Source: an uncultured Saprospiraceae bacterium
GTDB taxonomy: Bacteria; Bacteroidota; Bacteroidia; Chitinophagales; Saprospiraceae
Length of the DNA stretch: 64,000 nucleotides
Assembly: GCA_937959275.1 (NCBI GenBank)
Contig: CALGLU010000018.1
Span: forward strand, 62,001 to 126,000
Direction of reading: 5' to 3'
Made by a program: the position numbers and the translations under genes. The notes under the pieces are model-generated. The model was not told the origin of the DNA and made no database searches. It saw only the letters and a program-made list of their open reading frames with translations. This document shows, one piece after another, positions 1-12,395 of the stretch; position 1 is the stretch's first letter; the number at the start of each line of letters is the position of its first letter.

Positions 1-3000
1 TCACCATCATCACAGCTTGTCCCAATTAAATTATCATCAAAGGACGGGCACACATCGTGACAATCTATCACACCATCTGAATCTCCATCTCCAAATACAT
101 TCATCGCTTTGGGTGTGAGTTGCGAACCCGTAGCTTGGGTGCACCAACTTGTTGGCAGACTGTTGTCTAAGCTGCCCGAGATTAAGGCTAAACTGTGCTG
201 GCCTTGATCTGCCAATATCTCCCAAGGCGCAACATCATCATATCTCACCTCGTCAATCACGTCTCCGAAAAAGTCTTGAATCGAAATACGCTCTCCTGCA
301 TTACTCAATGCGCCAAAATATTCTCCATAAGGTGCAAAACCATATTGATTCTCAAACACATTAGCATTATCTGCTATCACCAAATAATTAAATGGCGCAG
401 CCGCTGTGCCTGGCAAATAAATATCTCCTTCAAAATGAAATGTTACACCTGTAGCAATTGATACATCTTTCAAATTCAATACCCCTTGCGAATGGTTTAC
501 AATCTCAATGTATTCATAAGCGTTACCTAAATTAGAATTATAGTGGATCTCATTAATTGTCAACCCTGGGTAACTCAAGCCTGTAAAACATCCAAAATCA
601 TTCTCTTCATTTGGGGTTTGTAACTCTGTACACTGACGCTTCCAATTCAAATAATTATTATTATCCTTCGTCTCGTCTATTAGAGCTAGACTATAATCTT
701 CGATCCCGCCATTTGCATTTGTGTCCCATGGAAAAGCCTCATCGTAGCGTACAGCATCCATCAACTGGCCTGTGCCATTAGACAACCAGATCAATTCTCC
801 CTGATTAGATAGTTTGCCGGAATATTTTCCAAAAGGTGAAAAGCCGTACCGCTCAATGAATTGGATTGAATCTTCTGCAATCACGACGAAACCATTGGCT
901 GGAATTGTGGAGCCTGCTGAAAATTCGAAGGTCACCCCTCTAGACAAGGCTACTCCTGTTAAACTAACTGTCGAGTTTGATTTATTTTTAATTTCGATAA
1001 ACTCATAATTTTTGCCACCTAGTGTATCTCCTGCAGGCGTCACACTATCGAAGGGGAAGTAATGCAATTCATTAATGACTAACGAACTTGGGAAATGGTA
1101 GGTGTCGTAGGGTAAAAACTGATTCTGCGCACCTGGGGTGATGTATTGAGATTGGACATCCCAGGCCGTTCCTTGACTATTGTCTAAGCTGTGATTTAAC
1201 AGTGCAAGACTATAAAACCCATTGTCAGCTGTTGAGGCCCAACCATTCACATCATTATAGGTCAAACTATCTATCACATATCCGGCTCCATTACCGAGAC
1301 TCAAATGCTCTCCATCATTATTAAGACTAGAGCTTTCCCATTGAAATACTTGAAAACCTTGTCCTGAATAAATAGTAGCGTCATTTGCGATAATGATATA
1401 TTCACCACCACTAATTATTGTATTTTCTGGAAACGAAAAGCAAATGCCGTCTTCAAACTCATATGAGCTAATATCTATGCTTACGTTATTAGGATTGTAG
1501 ATTTCTATAAATTCTGCTGATTCTGATTTCCCTGTTGGATTATAGTGAATTTCATTGATGACTAAATCTTCGGCTGTTACAAATACGGGGGTCAAGCTTG
1601 TATTTGTATTAAATGAACTATACAGATTAGCATCCGGATTTCCTGTTTCCATCCAATGCGAAAATCTATACCCTGGATTAGCAATTGCATGAATTTCAAT
1701 TGGTATATTCCTAAAATAACTTCCTGAGTAGTTAAATGGTATTTGATAATAATTACTGTGAAGACTGACGACTCCATTACTATTTGCATCATAGTTTATA
1801 GTCAATTGGAAGCTACCAGTTAGATTAAATTTATCGCTAATGTGTTGTCTGACATAAGGAGGTCTTTGAAGAACGAAATCTTTTTCATCTTGAATTTCCG
1901 CCAAATGAGTCGCCAAATTTCTATTAAAATGTTCCATTGCTTGAGGTAAATCAGGAAGCATTTCTGCATTGTATTGATCTATGGTATTAGAGTAATTTTC
2001 ATGTGTGAATAATGCTTCTATATACGTATTCATCCGTTGAATGTACTCGTGTTTAAAATCATCATTTTCAAACATCTTAATGAATAGAAGGTTGGATTCA
2101 AAATTCGCTGTCCCTCCAGATGGTGTTGGGTCAAAAATCCTTTCTGTTAAGGTATTATCAGCAACATTTGAAAGACGTAGTGCATTATCCAAGTCTAGTA
2201 AGCACCACACCCATTTATTCCCTGGCCCTCTCGCTTTCCAAGTCTTTTGATTATTAGCGATCCAATCTGTATTATTAAAAAAATGTCCCGTTGTGAGGTA
2301 GTTAATTAATTCGTCATAGTTTATCTGATCTTTGATTGATTGGTAATCAGAGTCTATTGAAAAATCTTTAGATTTAATATCAGCAATAAATGCGTGCCAC
2401 TCTACTAGAGTTCCTTCTGTTGCTCTTTCTAAAGCCCACCACCTATCTGCTCTTTCATATCTTCCCGGATTTTTTATAATATCAATGCTGTCCTTATCTA
2501 CTTTTGGGTTATCATTTTCAAAATGCCATTCATCATATTTCTCTCTGATATTTTGGATACCCATGTACACATCATTCAAATAAATAATTGCTGGCTGGCC
2601 TGATTGGGCTTCTATATCAATTTCATTCTTTAACATTCTTGCCAAGACAAGATCTTTCATAAATTGGACGCTATTAACATTTCCACTCCTCACAAATAAT
2701 CGTTTGAATTTGCTTAACTCGTTATCAGGAAAAATTTTGTAAGTAAATTCATTATCTCCTACATCACTATATTCATCCCTAAAAATTAAGGTCAAAGGCT
2801 TTTGTAATTGTTTTCGTTTGCAATTACCACTGATCTTAATTCCGATATTGTGTTCAGCTTTTACTTGACCATTGTCAAACACTGTCAAGTGAGCTGGCTT
2901 TTCCCAATCTTGATTCCAATTAAAGGGTGTGACCACATCACAATAGCCGGTAATTCCATTTGTGCCCTCTACATATATCCCTTCGGTATCATCCCACAAG

Positions 3001-3767
3001 TTTTTTGAATCAGTGGTCAAGTAAAATACAGGCAGTGAATGATTCACATTGATCAAATACGTATTTGTTCGAATTGGACTTGGCTGTATACCTGTACTAA
3101 CTGAAATCGCCCTGACACTCTGAGTTGCACTTAGGACAAAGGGACCTGTGTAAAGTGAACTGTTAATCGTCGGTTCTGATCCATCAATTGTGTAATAGAA
3201 TGAAGCTCCAGCAGGGCCTGTAATTGTAATGTTTTGTGTGGCTGCATATATTCCTGATACTGGAGAAATGGTTGGCTTAGCTAATTGGCTTGTACCATTT
3301 GCATTAGAAGATTCTGGGCTTGGGATTATAAAATTTATGAGAGTATTGCTTCCATCAGTTATTCGACCAAAAGAATGATCATCGTTAAGAGAAGGTACTG
3401 TTATTTGATCGATTATGCTACCTGATGGGTTACTCAATAGTATACTTTCTCCAGATGAACTTATTTTAAAATTGGTGTGTGTTGGTCCTTGAGATTGGTC
3501 TTCATCTGCCCAAAAAAGTACATAGCCACCAGCAGGAATGATGACAGATTCTGTCACTTCCCATTTTTGAGAATTAGACACATTGTCGCTTAAAAAATAG
3601 CTTTGTAAATCTACAGGATTTTGACCTGCATTATAAATCTCGATCCAGTCATCGTATTCAAAAGCTTCGTCTTGAAGAGTCAATTGATTAGACGACATAG
3701 CTTCATTAATGTATAATTGACTTGTACATACGAACGGTAGTAAAACAAATAGTATGAATATTCTCAT
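1..3767 (-). CDS. CotH kinase-like secreted protein with lamin-tail domains, partial at C-terminus
   Basis: The frame is open from an ATG at 3765-3767 to the left edge (about 1255 codons), so the C-terminus lies outside the window. I checked the frame at both ends and near 1560. It starts with a signal peptide (MRIFILFVLLPFVCTS), then a lamin-tail-like domain (about residues 18-115), a chitobiase-C-like segment with YYTIDGSEP (about 165-210), and a CotH-type atypical kinase region (about 225-600) with the conserved-looking WCLLDLDNALR. Three further lamin-tail domains follow (about 735-880, 895-1055, 1070-1210), each opening with a variant of INEIHYNP. At the edge a calcium-binding-like DSDGVIDC segment begins, as in the neighbour. 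CotH proteins of Bacillus phosphorylate spore-coat protein; substrates in Bacteroidota are unknown to me. It is a paralogue of the next gene, which has the same strand and order of domains. Confidence 0.85.
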   Translation of the reverse strand, partial: MRIFILFVLLPFVCTSQLYINEAMSSNQLTLQDEAFEYDDWIEIYNAGQNPVDLQSYFLSDNVSNSQKWEVTESVIIPAGGYVLFWADEDQSQGPTHTNFKISSSGESILLSNPSGSIIDQITVPSLNDDHSFGRITDGSNTLINFIIPSPESSNANGTSQLAKPTISPVSGIYAATQNITITGPAGASFYYTIDGSEPTINSSLYTGPFVLSATQSVRAISVSTGIQPSPIRTNTYLINVNHSLPVFYLTTDSKNLWDDTEGIYVEGTNGITGYCDVVTPFNWNQDWEKPAHLTVFDNGQVKAEHNIGIKISGNCKRKQLQKPLTLIFRDEYSDVGDNEFTYKIFPDNELSKFKRLFVRSGNVNSVQFMKDLVLARMLKNEIDIEAQSGQPAIIYLNDVYMGIQNIREKYDEWHFENDNPKVDKDSIDIIKNPGRYERADRWWALERATEGTLVEWHAFIADIKSKDFSIDSDYQSIKDQINYDELINYLTTGHFFNNTDWIANNQKTWKARGPGNKWVWCLLDLDNALRLSNVADNTLTERIFDPTPSGGTANFESNLLFIKMFENDDFKHEYIQRMNTYIEALFTHENYSNTIDQYNAEMLPDLPQAMEHFNRNLATHLAEIQDEKDFVLQRPPYVRQHISDKFNLTGSFQLTINYDANSNGVVSLHSNYYQIPFNYSGSYFRNIPIEIHAIANPGYRFSHWMETGNPDANLYSSFNTNTSLTPVFVTAEDLVINEIHYNPTGKSESAEFIEIYNPNNVSIDISSYEFEDGICFSFPENTIISGGEYIIIANDATIYSGQGFQVFQWESSSLNNDGEHLSLGNGAGYVIDSLTYNDVNGWASTADNGFYSLALLNHSLDNSQGTAWDVQSQYITPGAQNQFLPYDTYHFPSSLVINELHYFPFDSVTPAGDTLGGKNYEFIEIKNKSNSTVSLTGVALSRGVTFEFSAGSTIPANGFVVIAEDSIQFIERYGFSPFGKYSGKLSNQGELIWLSNGTGQLMDAVRYDEAFPWDTNANGGIEDYSLALIDETKDNNNYLNWKRQCTELQTPNEENDFGCFTGLSYPGLTINEIHYNSNLGNAYEYIEIVNHSQGVLNLKDVSIATGVTFHFEGDIYLPGTAAAPFNYLVIADNANVFENQYGFAPYGEYFGALSNAGERISIQDFFGDVIDEVRYDDVAPWEILADQGQHSLALISGSLDNSLPTSWCTQATGSQLTPKAMNVFGDGDSDGVIDCHDVCPSFDDNLIGTSCDDG

Positions 3768-3831
3768 TAACTTATCAAATTCAAAAGATCAAAAAATGTG
3801 TAACAGATAAAAGGGTGTAGCAGTAAAACAG

Positions 3832-6800
3832 TTAATTACAAGGTGCAATAAAGGCATGAAATGTGGCTCCTAACTCTACTTCAAAACCGGACATTAATTC
3901 GACATGATTGCCTGCATGATAATCTATATTATTACCGGTTTGTACCTTGCCATTCGATAAAACAGCTATTTGTGCAGATGTATCTTGAACGATAAAAGTA
4001 CCATTGGTATCATAAATAAAGTCTACACAATCATCCTCGCATCCGTCTGGAATTCCATTGTTATTTGTATCAATCGTGTCATCTGAATTTGGACATAGGT
4101 CATTGCTGTCACACACACCATCGTTATCAGCATCCTGAAAGATTCCACCAGTACAACCACACGAAGAATTATATGTCTCTCCTGTCGTGCATGGATCGCC
4201 GTCATTACAAGCTGTGCCAATTAAAGCATCGTTTTGCCCTGGACATTGATCCTCAGTATTACAAACGCCGTCATTATCTGAATCTTGAAAAATCCCACCA
4301 GTACAACCACAAGAAGTATTATATGTTTCCCCTGTTGTACATGAATCCCCGTCATCGCAAGACGTACCGATTAAGGCGTCATCTTGACCTGGACACTGGT
4401 CGTCAGCATTACACACACCATCGTTATCTGAATCCTGAAAGACACCGCCAGTACAACCACACGAAGAATTATATGTCTCTCCTGTTGTGCATGGATCGCC
4501 GTCATTACAAGCTGTGCCAATTAAAGCATCGTTTTGTCCTGGACATTGATCCTCACAATCAATAACTGAATCACTATCAGAATCGCTAAATGTGTTAACT
4601 GCCTTTGGAGAAATATCAACATCTTGTACACACCAACTTTCAGGCAAACTATTGTCTAGGTTGGGATCTATGAGAGACAGACTCTTTATTCCCTGTAAGG
4701 GATCAGCATTCCAGGGACTTGCTACTCCATATTTAACAGAGTCAATCGTAACATTGAATAAGTCCTTAAGGAGTATTGTTTCTCCATTACTACTTAAGCC
4801 GCCGCTATATTGTCCTTGAGGAGTCACACCATAGGTGTTTTGAAATAAAACGGGATCACGTGCTAAAACCACAAATTGTCCAGGAGCTAAAAAGAAGCTA
4901 GAAAAATTATAGGTTATGGCGCTTGAAAATTTGACTTCCTCCAGATTTAAAACAATGTTCGAGTTATTGTATAGCTCTATAAATTCATAATTATTTCCTA
5001 GAGATGGTGAGTAATGAAACTCTGTAATCGTCAGTCCATTATAATTTAAACCAGAAAAACACGAAAACTCATTTTCAGCCCCTGGTGTGAACAAAACATT
5101 ATTACATTGGGTTTTCCAATTCAATCTTGTCTCATTGTTATAGTCACCATCAATTAGTGCTAAACTGTAATCAAAAGCTCCACCATCGGCTCCCGAATCC
5201 CAGGGAAATGAATCATCATAAGTGACTGCATCCAATAGAACACCATTTGTTCTGGAGAGCCATATCGTTTCTCCTCCATTGTCTAATTGTCCATCATATT
5301 TGTCGAACGGAGCAAAGCCATATCTATCTTGAAAAGAAGATTTATCTTCTGCTAATACAATGAAATCACCTGGATTGATCATTGTTCCGGATGGGAACTC
5401 GTAGTCAACTCCTCTTGAAATTATCACATCAGATAAATCAATCGCTATGGTGCTTATATTTTTAAGTTCAATGAATTCATACTTCCTCCCATTAATTGTG
5501 TCTGGCGGATTAGAGAATGGGACAATGCTGTCAAACGGATTATAATGAATCTCATTAATGACAATTCCCGAAAATCCATGTGAACCAAAATTAGTGAAAT
5601 TATTTTCCGCTCCAGGAGTCGTTAATACAGATTGGATTGACCAATTTGTAGGCACTGCATTATCAGTTAAGCATTCTTTTAATGCCACGCTATAATAGCC
5701 TTTATCTGCAGTCGCCGGCCAAGGATCACTATCATTATACCTTATACTATCTGCAATGTTTCCAATGGGATCTACAAGCCATAAATTTTCTCCACCATTA
5801 TCAAGTTTACCTTTGTATACTGCGTCCGGAACGAAGCCATATTTTTGCTGAAACCAGAACTCATCTTCTGCGATCACAATGAATCCACCGGGTTGAATAA
5901 TTAAATCTTCCTCGAACTTTAATCTCAAACCTTTCTCAAATTCCATGTTGATCATGTTGATTGGATCGCTACCACAGTTTTTGATTTCCAAAAACTCAAA
6001 GTTCTTACCTGAGGTCGTATCAGGTGGATTAACAAAATCATTCGGATTGTAATGAATTTCGTTGATCACTAAATCTTGATAATTTTGATCTACATAAAAA
6101 ACAACTGGACACATTGCCGACCAAACACCACCTGATCTTACTCTAGCTTTCACAGTATGTGCTCCTTGGGCCAAGGTAAATGGTCCTGAATAATTCTGTG
6201 CTGTTGAAGAAATAGCACCTCCTGATGCACGTGGATCTGATCCGTCGGTGGTATAATAAATCGTACCTGATCCATTTGTGTTTGTTAGGGAAATAGGGAA
6301 TGAGGCGGACACAACGCCACCAAATTGATTATATGAAACAGCATCTACATTAGGATAAGCACCACGATTCCTGTAAAGATTAATCAGAAAATTTGTTCGT
6401 CCTGGAAGATAATTATTGACGATCCTATTTCTAGTATTCTTAAATTCTTCATACTCTGCTAAGCCGACCCATCTAGCAGCTTCACTGATAAAGGCTGCCT
6501 CTGTAGAATCGTATACCTCTTCATAAGCATTTATGGTATTGGCAGGTGTAAGTGCTCCATCTTCGAAACAATGACATTGAACTCGATCACCAACCAAGGT
6601 TTTATAATCACTATTATTTAAGAGTGACATAAAAATAAAATTGAAAGGTTTACTTCCAAAAGGCTCGACATTCCATGTCCAATAATGCCCAAGTGAAGGT
6701 TCTGTATCCCACATCCAAAATTTAAACCCCTTATTATCTGTCCTATTTCTTGTAGCAAATGAGTTTTTCCCGCTGAGGTTATCATCTGCGTGTGGTCCGT

Positions 6801-7944
6801 AATTGGTTAGAATAACATAATCTGTAAATTGTTCTACATCTACATATTCTTGTACATTAATATAATTTTGTGTATTGGCCATATTGAGATTATTGACCAT
6901 ACTTTTCAGTTGATTCCAAGCCGTAATGTCACCATCCAGAGCAGCATCTCTCTTAATGGCGTCCCAGTCGTCTTTATCTCCGCAATAATAAGATTCTGCA
7001 AATGAATTCGTTCCTCTTTCAGATGGGTTATAAACACCCCAATAAATTCCATTGATATATAAGTGCATAAATGCTCCGCTGATAGATACATCATCATCGG
7101 CCATATTTGCTTGGAGGTCTCTAACCACTTGATCTGCTAAATCATTCGAGCCTCCTCGGGAATGGTTAATCCCCAAATGCATACAGCCATGATAACCAGG
7201 ACGCAAGGCGAATTGGTCAAATGACTCAGCATTATCTTTACCAAATAAGGGATAATCAAATTTCGAATCACCGTAAATACTCTTAAACGAGAGTCTAAAA
7301 TTTCTTTTGGCACTATTAAAACTACTTCCCCCAGCTCGTTCAATTCCTCCATTTGCTTGATATCCCTTTTGCCCATTGGGTAAGATGACTTCAACTGAAG
7401 TTGCGACTTCGATTGGATTGGCATTGTCATGTACATTGGCAAAATCTGCTAATTTCATAACTAACGACAACGAGGGAATATCTGATAGCGAGGCTACTAA
7501 TTGAGGGCCGTACGTTGAATGGTTTTTTATACTACTGTCAAATTCATAGTTCAATGATGGATATCCAGTAACAGAATTGGGTTGGTTTATAACATCCTGC
7601 GGGAAGATATAGGTATGTGTTAAAACCTTTGTTGTATCGTAACTTGCATAGGCTATAGCACGAATATATTTGGTCGTATTTACGGGAATTGGTGAAGAGT
7701 AAAGCCTTCCCGTACTTGGTGTAGGTGCCCTTCCATTTGTGGTATATTTAATAATGGCAGCAGGATCATTCGTCGAGAGAACTAAATTAAAGTTGGAGAA
7801 GTAATATCCTCTATCAATACTAAAATCTAAATCTAATTGAGCACTTGTTACTGTAGAGAACAAAATCATTAAAAACAGCAATATGCTTTGTAATTGTAGT
7901 TGAAAACTAATCATACTAGTTTTTGAGATTTGACTATTGATCAT
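3832..7944 (-). CDS. CotH kinase-like secreted protein with lamin-tail, Cys-rich repeat and 3-coathanger stack domains
   Basis: A giant secreted protein of about 1370 residues. The open frame extends to a GTG at 7992, but the ATG at 7944 (or 7914) gives a better signal peptide ending FSTVTSAQ. Order: chitobiase-C-like segment (YTTNGRAP), CotH region with GVYNPSERG and FWMWDTEPSLG, a second chitobiase-C-like segment (YTTDGSDP), three lamin-tail domains starting INEIHYNP, INEIHYNP and ITEFHYSP, three 50-residue Cys/Asp-rich units, and a C-terminal domain (SNGKVQTGNNIDYHAGNHVE) that matches the 3-coathanger stack module of T9SS cargo. This suggests export across the outer membrane and surface attachment (inference). 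It lies 64 bp upstream of its paralogue on the same strand and may be cotranscribed. Kinase activity is not shown by sequence alone. Confidence 0.85.
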   Translation of the reverse strand: MINSQISKTSMISFQLQLQSILLFLMILFSTVTSAQLDLDFSIDRGYYFSNFNLVLSTNDPAAIIKYTTNGRAPTPSTGRLYSSPIPVNTTKYIRAIAYASYDTTKVLTHTYIFPQDVINQPNSVTGYPSLNYEFDSSIKNHSTYGPQLVASLSDIPSLSLVMKLADFANVHDNANPIEVATSVEVILPNGQKGYQANGGIERAGGSSFNSAKRNFRLSFKSIYGDSKFDYPLFGKDNAESFDQFALRPGYHGCMHLGINHSRGGSNDLADQVVRDLQANMADDDVSISGAFMHLYINGIYWGVYNPSERGTNSFAESYYCGDKDDWDAIKRDAALDGDITAWNQLKSMVNNLNMANTQNYINVQEYVDVEQFTDYVILTNYGPHADDNLSGKNSFATRNRTDNKGFKFWMWDTEPSLGHYWTWNVEPFGSKPFNFIFMSLLNNSDYKTLVGDRVQCHCFEDGALTPANTINAYEEVYDSTEAAFISEAARWVGLAEYEEFKNTRNRIVNNYLPGRTNFLINLYRNRGAYPNVDAVSYNQFGGVVSASFPISLTNTNGSGTIYYTTDGSDPRASGGAISSTAQNYSGPFTLAQGAHTVKARVRSGGVWSAMCPVVFYVDQNYQDLVINEIHYNPNDFVNPPDTTSGKNFEFLEIKNCGSDPINMINMEFEKGLRLKFEEDLIIQPGGFIVIAEDEFWFQQKYGFVPDAVYKGKLDNGGENLWLVDPIGNIADSIRYNDSDPWPATADKGYYSVALKECLTDNAVPTNWSIQSVLTTPGAENNFTNFGSHGFSGIVINEIHYNPFDSIVPFSNPPDTINGRKYEFIELKNISTIAIDLSDVIISRGVDYEFPSGTMINPGDFIVLAEDKSSFQDRYGFAPFDKYDGQLDNGGETIWLSRTNGVLLDAVTYDDSFPWDSGADGGAFDYSLALIDGDYNNETRLNWKTQCNNVLFTPGAENEFSCFSGLNYNGLTITEFHYSPSLGNNYEFIELYNNSNIVLNLEEVKFSSAITYNFSSFFLAPGQFVVLARDPVLFQNTYGVTPQGQYSGGLSSNGETILLKDLFNVTIDSVKYGVASPWNADPLQGIKSLSLIDPNLDNSLPESWCVQDVDISPKAVNTFSDSDSDSVIDCEDQCPGQNDALIGTACNDGDPCTTGETYNSSCGCTGGVFQDSDNDGVCNADDQCPGQDDALIGTSCDDGDSCTTGETYNTSCGCTGGIFQDSDNDGVCNTEDQCPGQNDALIGTACNDGDPCTTGETYNSSCGCTGGIFQDADNDGVCDSNDLCPNSDDTIDTNNNGIPDGCEDDCVDFIYDTNGTFIVQDTSAQIAVLSNGKVQTGNNIDYHAGNHVELMSGFEVELGATFHAFIAPCN
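4100..4553 (-). repeat. Three 150-bp coding repeats (50-residue Cys/Asp-rich units)
   Basis: Within the CotH gene, three tandem units of 50 codons each carry DQCPGQ, DALIGT, a DGDxCTTGETYN stretch, SCGCTGG and FQDxDNDGVC. The Asp-rich DxDNDGV parts look like thrombospondin type 3 calcium sites. Units 1 and 3 share ACNDGDPC and NSSCGC, while unit 2 has SCDDGDSC and NTSCGC. Confidence 0.9.
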
Positions 7945-8071
7945 ACAATACGGGTTTGTAATATTAAGACTATAAATATCGGGCTTTGCCACAGCAAATG
8001 ACTGATATTAACTTAATTGTAAGTCAATTGTAGATAGGAATTTAGAAATGTGGAGGCATTCTAAGTAAAAA

Positions 8072-8944
8072 TTATTTAGAAAGTGCGTTTTTCATCGTGA
8101 TGCCGATATCTGCAGGTGATTCTACAACATGAATTCCGCATTCTTTCATGATTCTCATTTTCGCGATGGCTGTATCATCTTCGCCACCTATAATAGCACC
8201 AGCGTGTCCCATTGTTCTACCTTTTGGAGCAGTCTGTCCTGCTATAAAGCCGACAACTGGCTTAGTGCCATGATTTTTCACATAATGTGCTGCTTCTGCT
8301 TCCATACCACCACCTATTTCACCAATCATGACGATGCCATCTGTATCAGGATCATTCATTAGCATTTCAACGGCCTCCTTTGTCGTTGTTCCGACAATAG
8401 GGTCTCCTCCGATACCAATACAAGTTGATTGGCCGAGACCGGCTTTTGTGACCTGATCGACGGCTTCATAAGTCAATGTTCCAGATCTAGATACAATACC
8501 AATACGACCAGGATTATGAATGAAACCAGGCATGATTCCGCATTTAGCTTCTCCTGGCGTAATGACACCTGGACAATTTGGTCCAACTAGTCTCACGTCT
8601 CTATCTTGCAGAAAGGCATAGACTTTAACCATATCTTGAACTGGTATCCCTTCTGTAATACAGATGATGACCTTAATACCTGAGTCAGCAGCTTCCATAA
8701 TAGCGTCCGCTGCAAATTTTGGAGGAACGAATATGATACTTGTATCGGCTCCTGCTTTAGCAACAGCTTCTGCAACAGTATTAAAAACAGGTTTCCCTAA
8801 ATGTTCTTTGTTTCCTTTTCCAGGAGTTACGCCTCCAACAATTGGCGTCCCATATTCTATCATTTGCTCTGAATGGAAAGATCCTTCCTTACCGGTAAAT
8901 CCCTGAACTATGATTTTGGAATTCTTATTAACTAATACACTCAT
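8072..8944 (-). CDS. sucD: Succinate-CoA ligase (ADP/GDP-forming) subunit alpha
   Basis: 290 residues, the usual length. This is the CoA-binding and phosphohistidine subunit of succinyl-CoA synthetase, which makes ATP or GTP from succinyl-CoA in the TCA cycle. Visible signatures are the N-terminal CoA-binding Rossmann motif VQGFTGKEG, the central [19 protein letters not shown], and the GHAGAIIGG loop holding the phosphorylated histidine. The partner sucB-type beta subunit is not in the window. Last gene of a probable carA-eno-divIC-sucD run, 3 bp after the divIC-like gene. No clear terminator is seen between 8040 and 8071. Confidence 0.97.
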   Translation of the reverse strand: MSVLVNKNSKIIVQGFTGKEGSFHSEQMIEYGTPIVGGVTPGKGNKEHLGKPVFNTVAEAVAKAGADTSIIFVPPKFAADAIMEAADSGIKVIICITEGIPVQDMVKVYAFLQDRDVRLVGPNCPGVITPGEAKCGIMPGFIHNPGRIGIVSRSGTLTYEAVDQVTKAGLGQSTCIGIGGDPIVGTTTKEAVEMLMNDPDTDGIVMIGEIGGGMEAEAAHYVKNHGTKPVVGFIAGQTAPKGRTMGHAGAIIGGEDDTAIAKMRIMKECGIHVVESPADIGITMKNALSK

Positions 8945-8947
8945 ATT

Positions 8948-9265
8948 CTAATTATCGTTTTCTTCTATGATGTAAATATCCTCATTTTCCTTGTGCATGT
9001 AGTAATGCTCACGTGCATATCTTTCAACATCTTTCTCCAGCATCTTTTTTTGCTCCAATGCTTCTACCAATTGGTCCTCATATTTGGTCTTTTCTTTTTC
9101 AAGAGACGTCAAAGTGTTTGACAATTTGACTTGCGCTACCAAGTTATATTGGTCAAAGAACATCAAATAAACAGCAAATATAGTGAAGGTTAGAAAATAC
9201 TTATTAAACCATAGTCTATGACCTTGTTTTGCAAGGGGTTTTAACATATTCCGAAAGGAGATCAT
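8948..9265 (-). CDS. Septum formation initiator family protein (DivIC/FtsB-like)
   Basis: 105 residues: a short basic N-terminus, one transmembrane segment (about residues 23-42, FLTFTIFAVYLMFF), then a coiled coil rich in Glu and Lys (about 48-90). This is the DivIC/FtsB layout: a bitopic divisome protein that pairs with FtsL in the periplasm during septation. Directly after the coiled coil comes VERYAREHYYMHKENEDIY, resembling the conserved segment at the end of the family coiled coil. It sits between eno and sucD, with a 37-bp gap to eno. Confidence 0.85.
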   Translation of the reverse strand: MISFRNMLKPLAKQGHRLWFNKYFLTFTIFAVYLMFFDQYNLVAQVKLSNTLTSLEKEKTKYEDQLVEALEQKKMLEKDVERYAREHYYMHKENEDIYIIEENDN

Positions 9266-9302
9266 ATTACGATTTTAACAAATATAAACAAAAATCATGC
9301 TA

Positions 9303-11698
<2,396 letters not shown>

Positions 11699-11714
11699 GG
11701 CATAAAATTAGTCA

Positions 11715-11722
11715 CAAATATA
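11715..11722 (-). promoter_or_regulatory. Candidate -7 box for carA operon
   Basis: Minus strand reads TATATTTG, a full match to the Bacteroidota -7 consensus TANNTTTG, 16 bp before the carA ATG. It implies a very short leader. The nearest TTTG upstream is 24 bp away, longer than usual, so the -33 element is uncertain. Confidence 0.55.
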
Positions 11723-11767
11723 GAAATATTAATTATATGACTTTATCAAAACAGGTTGTTTCAAGTA

Positions 11768-11803
11768 CAAAAAAACCCTTCAAACATGACTGTCCGAAGG
11801 GTT
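11768..11803 (-). terminator. Rho-independent terminator after rplQ
   Basis: Read on the minus strand, AACCCTTC pairs with GAAGGGTT across a 14-nt loop and is followed by a run of seven T. It closes the S10-spc-alpha cluster and separates it from the carA promoter. Confidence 0.85.
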
Positions 11804-11830
11804 GTATATTTTAAAGAAAGAAACTAGGTT

Positions 11831-12319
11831 CTACTCTTCTTCAGAGCTTGCAGCTGCAACAGCGGCAGTTGCTGTAGCGGCAGCAGCTTTCGCTCCTCCT
11901 TTCTTACCTCTTCTTCTCGTTTTCTTTTTCGCACCGCCAACTGATCCTGCAGTGTATACATCATTATAATCTACAAATTCTATCATTGCCATTTCAGCGC
12001 CATCTCCTTTTCTAAATCCAGTTTTGATAACTCTAAGGTAACCCCCAGGTCTATCTGCAATTTTGACAGAAACATTGTCAAACAATTCTTTCACGGCTTC
12101 TTTATTTTGCAAATATCCAAATACAATTCTACGTGAGTGTGTTGTATTCGTTTTACATTTAGTAATGATAGGTTCGAGATGCGTCCTTAATGCCTTTGCC
12201 TTAGCTACTGTTGTATTGATTCTTTTATGCGTAATCAATGCATTTGACATGTTTTTAAGCGTTGCAGTCCTGTGACCTTTCTTTCGACCTAAGTGGTTAA
12301 ATTTTTTGCCGTGTCTCAT
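11831..12319 (-). CDS. rplQ: 50S ribosomal protein L17
   Basis: 162 residues. The L17 core ([17 protein letters not shown] onward, about residues 1-120) binds 23S rRNA near the tunnel exit. It is followed by a low-complexity tail of Lys/Arg then Ala-rich sequence ending SSEEE, about 40 residues longer than the E. coli protein. Last gene of the ribosomal cluster, after rpoA, followed by a strong terminator. Confidence 0.97.
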   Translation of the reverse strand: MRHGKKFNHLGRKKGHRTATLKNMSNALITHKRINTTVAKAKALRTHLEPIITKCKTNTTHSRRIVFGYLQNKEAVKELFDNVSVKIADRPGGYLRVIKTGFRKGDGAEMAMIEFVDYNDVYTAGSVGGAKKKTRRRGKKGGAKAAAATATAAVAAASSEEE

Positions 12320-12395
12320 TGTTTATAATTTTATGATCATCGCATCACCTATCGACGTACAAGACGGATTGGGTTAATGCAGGTTTATAATCTAA

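Noticed and set aside
4065-4565. 166-codon plus-strand frame, His/Tyr-rich
   Set aside because: Exact antisense of the Cys/Asp repeat units in the CotH gene; the composition is a by-product of the repeats.
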